Of a stretch of DNA of 28,408 bases, positions 7,645 through 14,268 are shown one piece after another (position 1 is the stretch's first letter; each line of letters opens with the position of its first letter). Source of the DNA: a virus; the IMG/VR virus record IMGVR_UViG_3300027631_000101, positions 1 through 28,408 of that record. One strand, written 5' to 3'. Under the pieces are notes generated by a model. It searched no databases and was not told the DNA's origin. It saw nothing but the letters and a program-made list of their open reading frames with translations. Position numbers and translations under genes: made by a program.

Positions 7645-7821
7645 ATGAGTAAAATGATTTTCGCGTTTCTGGCTATCTTCGCAGTCGTGTTCCTTGCGAT
7701 CCAAGGTTTCACTGCTGCAAGTGGTCGTGAAAAACTTCAGCTCGCCAAGGTGCTGGGGTATAGTTTGGCTTGTGCCACCTTGGCGACTGTGATTGCAGTT
7801 TCAATCGTTGTATTGTTTTAA
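7645..7821 (+). CDS. Small membrane protein, two TM segments
   Basis: A 58-aa protein with two hydrophobic helices (about residues 4-20 and 36-58) joined by a charged loop (SGREKLQLAK). A strong SD, AAGGAG (7632-7637), is 7 bases before the ATG. It ends 11 bases before the SPFH lipoprotein gene, so the two probably form one unit and may act together in the envelope. The size and topology would also suit a holin-like or superinfection-related protein, but no family is recognised. Confidence 0.75.
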   Translation: MSKMIFAFLAIFAVVFLAIQGFTAASGREKLQLAKVLGYSLACATLATVIAVSIVVLF

Positions 7822-7832
7822 AGGAATATATT

Positions 7833-8630
7833 ATGAAAAATGTTACTAAGGTTGCTGTTCTCGCTGGTCTGATGGCCACGACTGCTGCATGTACTCGTAT
7901 CGAAACAGGTGAAGTTGGTGTTCGTCGTTCGTTCGACAAGACTATTGAAACCACTGAGTTGATGCCTGGTTCTGTTAATCAGACCATCTTCGGTGATGTC
8001 ATGACATTCCCAACGAAGGACGTTCAGGTTGATGTGTCTGACTTGACTCCATTGGCTTCGGACAACTCGACTGTTGCCGACTTCGATATGGCAGTGATCT
8101 ACTCGATCAATCCAGGTTCTGTCGCAGAACTCTACATCGAGAAGAACCGTGGTTTTCACGCTGACACCGAAGAAGGTGATACTCTTCTGATGTACAACTA
8201 CATCCGTCAGCTTGGTCGTAATGCTGCCTATAAGGTTGCTCGTCGTTACGAGTCATTGAAGATGGCTGATAACCGTGCTGAGATGGAACAGTTGATTCGT
8301 CAGGAAGTTGTAGCACAGCTCGCTTCTGAGAAGCTTGACGGTGCAATTTCAATCTCACAGGTTCTTGTTCGTCAGGTAAAGCCTGCTGCAAACATCGTAG
8401 CCTCGGCTAATGCGCTTGTTCAAGCTCAGAATGCTGAGAAGCAGAAGCAAGTCGAAGTTCGTACTGCTAAGCTTGAAGCACAACGTATTGCTGCTCTGAA
8501 TGCCAACGCTGGTGCAACGAAGTACATGGAAGCAACTGCTATCGTTACTATTGCCGAAGCTGTCAAGGACGGTAAGGTCAACACGATCGTTATCCCTTAC
8601 GACTTCAAGGGTATCGTCAACGTAAAGTAA
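7833..8630 (+). CDS. SPFH/band 7 lipoprotein (prohibitin/HflK-like)
   Basis: A 265-aa protein from the ATG at 7833 (AAAGGAAT upstream). Residues 1-20 form a lipoprotein signal with a lipobox-like TAAC at C20. The rest is a band 7 (SPFH) fold: an N-terminal beta domain (GEVGVRRSF, PTKDVQVDVSD), a helix starting ALVQAQNAEKQKQ of stomatin/prohibitin type, and a hydrophobic end (VNTIVIPYDF). SPFH proteins form ring scaffolds at membranes; HflK/HflC restrain the FtsH protease. A role in shielding phage proteins or remodelling the host envelope is inferred. The threonine at -3 of the lipobox is slightly unusual. Confidence 0.85.
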   Translation: MKNVTKVAVLAGLMATTAACTRIETGEVGVRRSFDKTIETTELMPGSVNQTIFGDVMTFPTKDVQVDVSDLTPLASDNSTVADFDMAVIYSINPGSVAELYIEKNRGFHADTEEGDTLLMYNYIRQLGRNAAYKVARRYESLKMADNRAEMEQLIRQEVVAQLASEKLDGAISISQVLVRQVKPAANIVASANALVQAQNAEKQKQVEVRTAKLEAQRIAALNANAGATKYMEATAIVTIAEAVKDGKVNTIVIPYDFKGIVNVK

Positions 8631-8633
8631 GCA

Positions 8634-8662
8634 TGTACAATTAATGCGTGGTAGTGTATACC
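8634..8662 (+). promoter_or_regulatory. Early-type promoter
   Basis: TGTACA (8634-8639), a 17-bp spacer and TATACC (8657-8662). The predicted start near 8669 falls at the SD AGGAGG (8669-8674) of the gene at 8685, so the leader would be very short. Confidence 0.5.
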
Positions 8663-8684
8663 AGAATCAGGAGGAAATTATATT

Positions 8685-9104
8685 ATGACAATGCATCTTC
8701 TTGGTCCTGCTTACACTACCACTCATCATGGCAAGCGTAAGTCTAAAATGACGACGTCGAAGTACACCAAAATTGGTTTGGCTTGGCTCGAAGACTGTAA
8801 GTTTTGCAAGCGTATTGGCGTCAAGCCAAAGACGTTCGAAGAATATCAGCAATACCGTGCAGGCAACTACAAGCCGAAGCTTCGTGGCACGCCGATGCCT
8901 GATTACAACGTATCAGATCATCGTAAGAAGTACCCATCTCAGAACGAGATCGGTGTACACTACGCAAAGAATTCTTCTTACGAGAAAGAAAAGCTTGCCG
9001 TCAGTGGCAATTATATCATCGGCCAAGCCTATAACAAAGGCGGACTTGTTGTCCTTTCCAAGTCTGAAGCGGCCGATCCGGCAACTGGTAAGAGACGCGG
9101 TTGA
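8685..9104 (+). CDS. Conserved T4-like phage protein
   Basis: A 139-aa basic protein starting MTMHLLGPAYTTTHHGKRK. Proteins with this start occur in several T4-like phages as conserved proteins of unknown role (from memory). It has a central LEDCKFCKRIGVKPKTFEEY and a basic end (TGKRRG). There is no membrane segment or catalytic motif. AGGAGG lies 10 bases before the ATG, and an early-type promoter lies just upstream. A long-stem terminator follows 31 bases after the stop, so it appears to be a single-gene unit. Confidence 0.8.
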   Translation: MTMHLLGPAYTTTHHGKRKSKMTTSKYTKIGLAWLEDCKFCKRIGVKPKTFEEYQQYRAGNYKPKLRGTPMPDYNVSDHRKKYPSQNEIGVHYAKNSSYEKEKLAVSGNYIIGQAYNKGGLVVLSKSEAADPATGKRRG

Positions 9105-9262
9105 GCATCGTGTTCCTCCTCTCATCGTTGCCGTTCTTGGCGATCTTAGGCTTCTTCCTTTGGGTCGGGTTTAAGGTCGCCAAGATTTTTTTGCGATTTG
9201 CCCTCTATGGTTTTCTTTTTATTATTTTGATTCTTCTCGCTTTAGGGGGTTTACAAAATTAG
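9101..9262 (+). CDS. Possible small membrane protein overlapping a terminator
   Basis: A 53-codon frame starts with TTG in the preceding stop (GGTTGA), or with GTG at 9110. It reads as two hydrophobic helices (IVFLLSSLPFLAILGFFLW and FALYGFLFIILILLALGG) joined by a basic loop (KVAKIFLR). The topology is convincing, but the SD is poor and a strong intrinsic terminator lies in the middle of the frame. It may be a real co-translated membrane protein, or a chance frame in T-rich terminator DNA. Confidence 0.4.
   Translation: MSIVFLLSSLPFLAILGFFLWVGFKVAKIFLRFALYGFLFIILILLALGGLQN
9136..9192 (+). terminator. Long-stem intrinsic terminator
   Basis: CTTGGCGATCTTA (9136-9148) pairs with TAAGGTCGCCAAG (9172-9184) over 13 bp with one G-U pair. 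The loop is 23 bases and a run of seven T follows at 9186-9192. It ends the transcript of the gene at 8685 but lies within a possible membrane ORF. Confidence 0.75.
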
Positions 9263-9278
9263 TTTTTTGTAGTAAGGT
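9250..9278 (+). promoter_or_regulatory. Early-type promoter for the accessory operon
   Basis: TTTACA (9250-9255), a 17-bp spacer and TAAGGT (9273-9278). The ATG of the next gene is at 9285, so this promoter would give a leaderless or nearly leaderless RNA. The TAAGGTG can instead be read as the SD. Confidence 0.4.
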
Positions 9279-9284
9279 GAACCT

Positions 9285-9518
9285 ATGATTGACCATACAC
9301 CAACTTATTCCGCCTTTCGTACACCACTCGCAATGGCTGGCATCAATTTTCACGACCATCATTTGGTCGGTCTGACATGGCCATATATAAACTGTAAAGG
9401 CAAACAGTATCACGTCACGATGCTCGATCAAGGTTGGGTGTGTGACTGTCCTGGTTTTAACTTCTATAATAAATGTAAGCACATTACACAAGTGCACGAA
9501 AAGGTGATAGCAGAATGA
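9285..9518 (+). CDS. SWIM-type zinc-finger protein
   Basis: A 77-aa protein that is little more than a SWIM zinc finger: WVCDCPGFNFYNKCKHI gives C53-x-C55 and C64-x-H66, the CxC...CxH pattern. SWIM domains bind nucleic acids or proteins and usually sit in larger proteins such as helicases or transposases; here one stands alone. It is preceded by AAGGTGA (SD or -10). Its stop overlaps the next gene (ATGA), another zinc-binding protein. Target unknown. Confidence 0.8.
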   Translation: MIDHTPTYSAFRTPLAMAGINFHDHHLVGLTWPYINCKGKQYHVTMLDQGWVCDCPGFNFYNKCKHITQVHEKVIAE

Positions 9519-9910
9519 TTGTTCAGAACGCAGTAAATTGTTTGTCATGTGGAGATCTCATCATCTCTAAACATCGTCATGACTTTGTAAATTGCACTTG
9601 CGGTGCTGTATGGGTAGATGGCGGTCAGGACTACCTGCGTCGTGTAGGTGACTTTGAAAACGCCGTCGACTTGTCTTGGTCACTGCCAGACAAGTTATAT
9701 TTTGATTGTGCTGATGCTGCTGGCCTTGCTATGGATAGCGGTCGTAATACTAAAGGCATCGCCAATGCAGTGATGCGTACTCTTCGTGAAGCTGGTCGAG
9801 TGATCGCCGAAGGTGAACAAAGAATTCTAGCTCATAATCCTCGTATGGATGAGATTATGGTCGAAGAAGCCGATGGCACCATCAATCGTTATAAGAAAGT
9901 TGTAGAATGA
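9515..9910 (+). CDS. Zinc-ribbon protein (DUF7695-like)
   Basis: A 131-aa protein. Residues 9-45 form a zinc ribbon, CLSCG...CTCG (C9, C12, C27, C29), followed by VDGGQDYLRRVG. This ribbon plus the DGGxDYLRR signature recurs in small phage and bacterial proteins (DUF7695-like, from memory). The C-terminal ~70 residues are helical (NAVMRTLREAGRVIAEGEQ) and have no recognised match. Start and stop both overlap neighbours by ATGA, so it sits between the SWIM protein and the ketoacyl synthase in one coupled operon. Confidence 0.75.
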   Translation: MIVQNAVNCLSCGDLIISKHRHDFVNCTCGAVWVDGGQDYLRRVGDFENAVDLSWSLPDKLYFDCADAAGLAMDSGRNTKGIANAVMRTLREAGRVIAEGEQRILAHNPRMDEIMVEEADGTINRYKKVVE

Positions 9911-11016
9911 AAGAAGCATGCATCGTCGGCTTTGGAATGATCGATGCGTTAGGTGATAATCCCATCGATTGTTGGGAGAATATGCTTAATGATCGAGACT
10001 TCCATAAACCTATCGATCCTCATGTTCATGAAGGCCACAATCTTAAAGTTAAGTACGGGTTTTATCCTGAAATTGATATCGATGAAGAATTACAACCTCG
10101 AGCAGTAGCTTATGGTATGCATGCGGTTGAGCAAGCTTTACACATGGCAAATTTGCCGCATTCATCGAATGTAGGTGTCATCTTCTCGACTCTTTTAGGC
10201 GGCAACTCGACAAAAGCAAAGTTAGATGCCGAAGGTCGAAAGATGAAACCAAAACAGATCCTTCGCTCAACGATGGATTATCTCTGCAGTCAAATCTCAA
10301 TTAAGTATGGATATACTGGTATCAATACCATGGTGTATTCTGCTTGTGCTACAGGTTTGGTAAGCATCGAATATGCTATGCGAATGCTCGATGAGTATGA
10401 CTATGTGATCGTAGGCGGTTCTGATGCTGGCGTAAATCACATGGATCTCTACTTCTTCTCGATTATCAAGGCGATCGGTTCGAAGTCGATGCCATTCGAT
10501 AAGAATCGCGACGGTTTTATTATGGGTGAAGGTGCAGGTTGCATCATCCTTCAGTCGAGAGAAAAGGCCGAAGCGATGGGTTCGAAGGTATATGCTCGCA
10601 TCACTGGAGTTTCGAATGCTTCAGATGCACACGATCCGACTGCACCTTCTGGAGCCGGAGCTCGTCTTTGCTTGGAGAAGCTGGATCTCGAAGGAGTCGA
10701 CTCAGTCAACTCGCATGGAACCAGCACTCCACTCGGAGATGTGGTAGAGTATGACGTGGTTCGCGAGTTTACTGATGCACCGATCTATTCCAATAAAGGA
10801 AAAATTGGACATACTTTCGCTGCAGCAGGTGTACTTGAAACAATTTACAGTGTACTGTCTATTCAGAACGGTGTGATTCCTCATACCGCTGGTTGTCAAG
10901 ACACTGATATGGATGTGGTGATGGAGAACATCGAGACAGATGTCAAGAAAGTTCTTGTCAATTCATTTGGATTTGGTGGTAAGTGTTGTTCAATTATTGT
11001 TGAAAAGGAAAAGTAA
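9907..11016 (+). CDS. Beta-ketoacyl-ACP synthase (FabF-like)
   Basis: A 369-aa thiolase-fold condensing enzyme of the KAS I/II type, which extends acyl-ACP with malonyl-ACP. All catalytic parts are present: nucleophile C147 in SACATG, H270 in SHGTSTPLGD, K297 and H302 in SNKGKIGHTF, and the FGFGG loop near 355. The FabF marker FDKNRDGFIMGEGAG is also intact. It is about 40 residues shorter than typical FabF (~412 aa), with the shortfall spread out rather than a deletion. No ACP or other fatty-acid gene is near, so it would use host acyl-ACP. It could change membrane lipids or make a specific acyl product. Its start overlaps the zinc-ribbon gene. Confidence 0.93.
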   Translation: MKEACIVGFGMIDALGDNPIDCWENMLNDRDFHKPIDPHVHEGHNLKVKYGFYPEIDIDEELQPRAVAYGMHAVEQALHMANLPHSSNVGVIFSTLLGGNSTKAKLDAEGRKMKPKQILRSTMDYLCSQISIKYGYTGINTMVYSACATGLVSIEYAMRMLDEYDYVIVGGSDAGVNHMDLYFFSIIKAIGSKSMPFDKNRDGFIMGEGAGCIILQSREKAEAMGSKVYARITGVSNASDAHDPTAPSGAGARLCLEKLDLEGVDSVNSHGTSTPLGDVVEYDVVREFTDAPIYSNKGKIGHTFAAAGVLETIYSVLSIQNGVIPHTAGCQDTDMDVVMENIETDVKKVLVNSFGFGGKCCSIIVEKEK

Positions 11017-11017
11017 A

Positions 11018-11263
11018 ATGTCTTCTGGATATACTGTAGAACTCGATTGGGAAACTGTAGACCACGTCGTGGTCGGTCAGCTGCGTAATACATGGGAAGC
11101 TTTAAAGGGCAATCTCGGCAATGGCGACTGGGTTTTTGTCTGGGGTGATCAAGAAGCCGATGATGCCGAGATCCAAAAGCACATCGACGCGCTCGAACTT
11201 CTCCTCAAGTGGTACTCCACTCCCGATGAGCTGGTAAAAATGGGACTCAAAGAAGGTGCCTAA
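11018..11263 (+). CDS. Small conserved T4-like phage protein
   Basis: An 81-aa acidic, helical protein from the ATG at 11018, with AAGGA upstream; an in-frame ATG at 10940 lies inside the synthase gene. The sequence resembles small T4-like phage proteins starting with a YTVELDWxTxD pattern (from memory). The last part is a long helix (AEIQKHIDALELLLKWY). It overlaps the next gene by 8 bases. Function unknown. Confidence 0.75.
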   Translation: MSSGYTVELDWETVDHVVVGQLRNTWEALKGNLGNGDWVFVWGDQEADDAEIQKHIDALELLLKWYSTPDELVKMGLKEGA

Positions 11264-11642
11264 GTATCTTGTAGAGACAATCGACTTCTTTCGCATGCGA
11301 TATGTCGTGGAATGCGAGAGCGCAGAACATGCCAAAGACGTCGTGACGATGAAAGAAGCTGAAGAGTTCAGTCAATTATATCTTGACGAGACTATCACTT
11401 CTACTCGCGTGATTGATGATGCAGAGTATCTTCGCATCTTCGACGAAGATAATGACTATCTCAAAGAGTGGTCAGAAGAAGAGAAATTTAAGTATGTGCA
11501 CGAAGTAGTCTATGATACTCCAAATCCAAGTATGAAAGAACTCGATCCGGATCAACGGGATTGGGAATATGATGGTTGTGGAGTAAAAGTCTGGAAAGGC
11601 ACGATGCAACGTTATGAGGTAGAAAACGATGGAACAGAATAA
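11256..11642 (+). CDS. Hypothetical protein, DpnD/PcfM-like start
   Basis: A 128-aa acidic protein with a GTG start. The N-terminal YLVETIDFFRMRYVVECESAEHAKDVV resembles the small DpnD/PcfM-like domain: a beta-strand followed by an EAxSxEHAxD helix. The rest is acidic and unrecognised. It overlaps the previous gene by 8 bases and the next by 14, so it is part of the same coupled string. The family match is tentative, and no activity is known for such domains. Confidence 0.7.
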   Translation: MPKYLVETIDFFRMRYVVECESAEHAKDVVTMKEAEEFSQLYLDETITSTRVIDDAEYLRIFDEDNDYLKEWSEEEKFKYVHEVVYDTPNPSMKELDPDQRDWEYDGCGVKVWKGTMQRYEVENDGTE

Positions 11643-11892
11643 AGTATATACAATTAAGCTTATGTCGGGCGAAGAACTCATTGCTCGTGTCAAGCAAGAA
11701 GGTGGTGTCACCGAACTGTTGAAGCCTCGTACAGTTGGTATGGGACCTCAGGGTTTTGCTATGATGCCATGGATGATGTCAGCTCCTGATAACAACGTCG
11801 TAATCTCTGACACAGTCATTGTCGGTGCTACTGAAACGAGTGCACAGGTTGCTACACAATATCTGAAACAAGTAACAGGAATACAAGTCTAA
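11629..11892 (+). CDS. Sm-like (LSm/Hfq-fold) phage protein
   Basis: An 87-aa protein whose first half reads like an Sm1 motif: YTIKLMSGEELIARVKQ, then LLKPRTVGM with a bent-strand pattern. LSm proteins form rings that bind RNA. Related small proteins occur in T4-like phages (from memory). The second half (MMPWMMSAPDNN) is a methionine-rich loop and then a strand and helix. Ring formation and RNA binding are inferred, not shown. Its start lies within the previous gene, and its stop overlaps the next start (TAATG). Confidence 0.6.
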   Translation: MEQNKVYTIKLMSGEELIARVKQEGGVTELLKPRTVGMGPQGFAMMPWMMSAPDNNVVISDTVIVGATETSAQVATQYLKQVTGIQV

Positions 11893-12308
11893 TGTTAGAA
11901 TGTTTGATTATGGGCGATTCGATCGCCGTTGGAACGAAGATGTTTGCTCCGAAAGAATGTGTATCATATTCGAAGGGCGGTTGGAATACTTGGCAATGGA
12001 ACAAGAAGTGGGGTAAAACTCCGCTTGAAGCCAAGACAATCGTAATCAGCCTCGGAACAAACGATCATAGCGGCGTTGATACGAAAAAAGAGTTGACAAA
12101 AATTAGAACTCGTGTTAAGGTAGGCAATGTAGTATGGATTATGCCTCCTTGTAACAAAGGCTTTTGTAAACCTAAGGTCAACGCCATAGTAAAAAGCATT
12201 GCCGTAAGCTACGGAGATCGTATCATTGCTACATCGTATGTTCAACCTGATGATATCCATCCATCGTGGCGTGGATATAAAGATCTCGTAAAGAAAGCTG
12301 GAATATGA
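11892..12308 (+). CDS. SGNH-fold hydrolase
   Basis: A 138-aa compact SGNH/GDSL hydrolase. The four blocks are present: GDSIA (S10 nucleophile), SKGG (G29/G30), GTND (N57) and DDIHP (D120, H123). These enzymes cleave esters or acetyl groups from lipids, sugars or peptidoglycan. There is no signal peptide, so it should act in the cytoplasm or be carried by the virion. At 138 aa it is smaller than typical family members (~200 aa) but keeps the triad. Its start and stop overlap both neighbours. Confidence 0.82.
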   Translation: MLECLIMGDSIAVGTKMFAPKECVSYSKGGWNTWQWNKKWGKTPLEAKTIVISLGTNDHSGVDTKKELTKIRTRVKVGNVVWIMPPCNKGFCKPKVNAIVKSIAVSYGDRIIATSYVQPDDIHPSWRGYKDLVKKAGI

Positions 12309-12862
12309 ATCTTTTCATTCTCGACAGTGATCCTGTAGTTGCTGCGCAGCTGCAGTGTGACAAGCATGTCGTGAAGATGATCGTCGAGAGTGCTCAAATG
12401 CTCTCGACTGTACATCGTATGCTCGACGGTGTAGAGACACGTGTGCCTTCAAAGTCTGGTAAGACAATGTCGAAGGCATGGACTCTACCTGACGAGCGCG
12501 AAGATACATTCTATCGTGCAGTGCATATGCACCATCCTTGTACGATTTGGACTGCACAAAGTAATAACAACTACAACTGGCATTACGTCCACTTTGTAGC
12601 TCTTTGTGACGAGTATACATATCGCTACGGCAAGGTTCATAGCACAGATACATTGCTTCGCGAAGCACTCAAGCAATTGCCTCGTAACATTCCTGTCGGT
12701 TACAAGACTCCTCAGCCGTTGGCAATGAAGGCCAATCCTGAGTGTATCGACTACAATGATATCGTAGGTTCATATCGTAAGTTCTATCAGACGAAGCAGG
12801 CTCGATTCAAGATGGCATGGACTAAACGTCCAATTCCAGAATGGTTTGCAGTCGCAGCCTAA
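12305..12862 (+). CDS. Conserved T4-like phage protein of unknown function
   Basis: A 185-aa protein with a pattern conserved among T4-like phages (from memory): NLFILDSDPVVAAQLQCDKH, then VVKMIVESAQML, HPCTIWTAQSNNNYNW and a C-terminal TKRPIPEWF. Its histidines, cysteine and aspartates suggest a metal or nucleic-acid enzyme, but no activity is established to my knowledge. It overlaps the SGNH gene by ATGA and is the last gene before the terminator at 12885. Confidence 0.78.
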   Translation: MNLFILDSDPVVAAQLQCDKHVVKMIVESAQMLSTVHRMLDGVETRVPSKSGKTMSKAWTLPDEREDTFYRAVHMHHPCTIWTAQSNNNYNWHYVHFVALCDEYTYRYGKVHSTDTLLREALKQLPRNIPVGYKTPQPLAMKANPECIDYNDIVGSYRKFYQTKQARFKMAWTKRPIPEWFAVAA

Positions 12863-12865
12863 CAA

Positions 12866-12873
12866 CATAAATA
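12866..12873 (+). promoter_or_regulatory. Possible late promoter CATAAATA
   Basis: CATAAATA, one base from the T4 core, lies four bases after the stop of the preceding gene. A strong terminator begins 11 bases downstream, so a transcript from here would end at once unless read through. Confidence 0.3.
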
Positions 12874-12884
12874 GAAGTAATACG

Positions 12885-12915
12885 ACCGCTCCAGTATACT
12901 GGGGCGGTTTTCTTT
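12885..12915 (+). terminator. Intrinsic terminator
   Basis: ACCGCTCCAG and CTGGGGCGGT form a 10-bp stem with one G-U pair around a TATA loop, followed by a T-rich run. It closes the accessory operon that starts at 9285. Confidence 0.92.
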
Positions 12916-12920
12916 TGTTT

Positions 12921-12928
12921 AATAAATA
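12921..12928 (+). promoter_or_regulatory. Possible late promoter AATAAATA
   Basis: AATAAATA lies between the terminator at 12885 and the gene at 12956, at a distance suited to a late start near 12934. It is a one-base variant of the T4 core, so the evidence is modest. Confidence 0.4.
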
Positions 12929-12955
12929 AGTTTAGAACTTAGAACGGTGCAACGA

Positions 12956-14230
12956 ATGCTTTCTACTGATGCAAAATCCCAATCTGCTATTATTTCAGAA
13001 TATGAAGCAGAGTTGGCAAAGAAAAACATCAAGATAGTAAAGTCATCTCGTGGAGGAAAGCATCTTCGATTCTCATATCCAGGAGATCATAAGAAACTCC
13101 TAAACGATATTATTAAATGTGAGCTTACGGATAGTACGTTTGTAATCTCAGGAAAATATCGTACAGAAGAACTTACTATCAAAGAAGCGGTAGATGGAGC
13201 CAAGGTCGGAGACAAGATCTATGTCGTCAATGCTGTGTCATCTCGTGGCGAACTTCGTACAAAAGAATTGACACCTGAACGTATCGGTGTGGCTACTGGC
13301 AAAAAGATCGGCAAGTTAGAATTTAAGAGAAAGGTGATGCAAGGCATCAACAGCCTCGGAGTTTCGGTTGTCGTCAAAGAGTTTATGAAAGATCTCATGG
13401 ATTCTGCCGAAACAATGGGTGGTAAAATCAGATCAGAATATATCGAACAGATATCGGATTCAGATATCAACATTATCGCCAAAGATTTCGGTGAAGTCAC
13501 AGGCGCATGGTGGTTTTTAAACGTATACGATAAGACTGCGGACGGGATCATATATCCTACTCAGAGCAATCTCAGACTGGTCGACTACTATGCCACATAT
13601 CCAAAGAAACCTAACCTTGCGATATCAGCCAAGGCTGGTAAAGGTGCACCTCCATCTATCGATGCGATCGCCGATATTTTAGATAAGATCAATTACACTG
13701 ACTCGAAGAAGAAGATAGCCAAGAACCTTATTATCGCCATTCGTAACAGCTCTGTGTTAGATGGCATCGTTCGTGGTTCTGCCGAGGTAAAAACTCCCGG
13801 CTGGAATGCACTCGTCAAACTGATGGGAAACAATATCACTCCAGCCTCGATTGAAATATTCTTATCAAAATATAAAACTGCAGAAGAACTCCTAAAAGTT
13901 TTAGATCCGCTATACAAGATTATGGGAAGAGCGGCTTCTATGGACATCACAAAACGGATCGTTGGAAATAGGGCAAAGAGAAACGGTTTGATACTGTCAC
14001 CGCTTGCATATCACCTCGTAGATATGATGAACGCAGACAAGACATATTCTAACGTTCTGAATGAAGCCACAAAGCAGATCAACGTGAGTCAGCTCTACAT
14101 CAATATCTACAAGACTCAGAAGCTGGTAAAATACAACATTCAGGAGTTTAAGGACATCGACTTCAAGTTCGAGTACAACGGAAACGCTGGCATGCCAGGC
14201 CTGAAAAAAATCTCATTCAAAGCGAAATAA
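12956..14230 (+). CDS. Unrecognised 424-aa phage protein
   Basis: I do not recognise this protein. It is lysine-rich and apparently soluble. The N-terminal 60 residues (IKIVKSSRGGKHLRFSYPGD) look like a small nucleic-acid or hairpin-type domain. The middle has ITGAWWFLNVYDKT-like strands and NLAISAKAGKGAPPSI, reminiscent of the strand-SxKxG segment in some nuclease folds. The C-terminal part is helical. ATG at 12956 is preferred over GTG at 12947; neither has a strong SD. It is a single-gene unit between a possible late promoter and the early-type promoter at 14234. It could be a nuclease-like or packaged protein, but that is a guess. Confidence 0.8.
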   Translation: MLSTDAKSQSAIISEYEAELAKKNIKIVKSSRGGKHLRFSYPGDHKKLLNDIIKCELTDSTFVISGKYRTEELTIKEAVDGAKVGDKIYVVNAVSSRGELRTKELTPERIGVATGKKIGKLEFKRKVMQGINSLGVSVVVKEFMKDLMDSAETMGGKIRSEYIEQISDSDINIIAKDFGEVTGAWWFLNVYDKTADGIIYPTQSNLRLVDYYATYPKKPNLAISAKAGKGAPPSIDAIADILDKINYTDSKKKIAKNLIIAIRNSSVLDGIVRGSAEVKTPGWNALVKLMGNNITPASIEIFLSKYKTAEELLKVLDPLYKIMGRAASMDITKRIVGNRAKRNGLILSPLAYHLVDMMNADKTYSNVLNEATKQINVSQLYINIYKTQKLVKYNIQEFKDIDFKFEYNGNAGMPGLKKISFKAK

Positions 14231-14233
14231 GCA

Positions 14234-14262
14234 TGTACATTATTTCGAAAACAATATAGAGT
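14234..14262 (+). promoter_or_regulatory. Early-type promoter for the HAD/nucleotidyltransferase trio
   Basis: TGTACA (14234-14239), a 17-bp spacer and TAGAGT (14257-14262). The ATG of the HAD gene is at 14269, where the RNA would start, so the transcript may be leaderless. Confidence 0.45.
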
Positions 14263-14268
14263 GTAACT

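Noticed and set aside
12305-12862. Pyrimidine-dimer glycosylase (DenV-like) reading of the 185-aa protein
   Set aside because: It lacks the T4 endonuclease V start and catalytic threonine layout; it is better left as a conserved phage protein.
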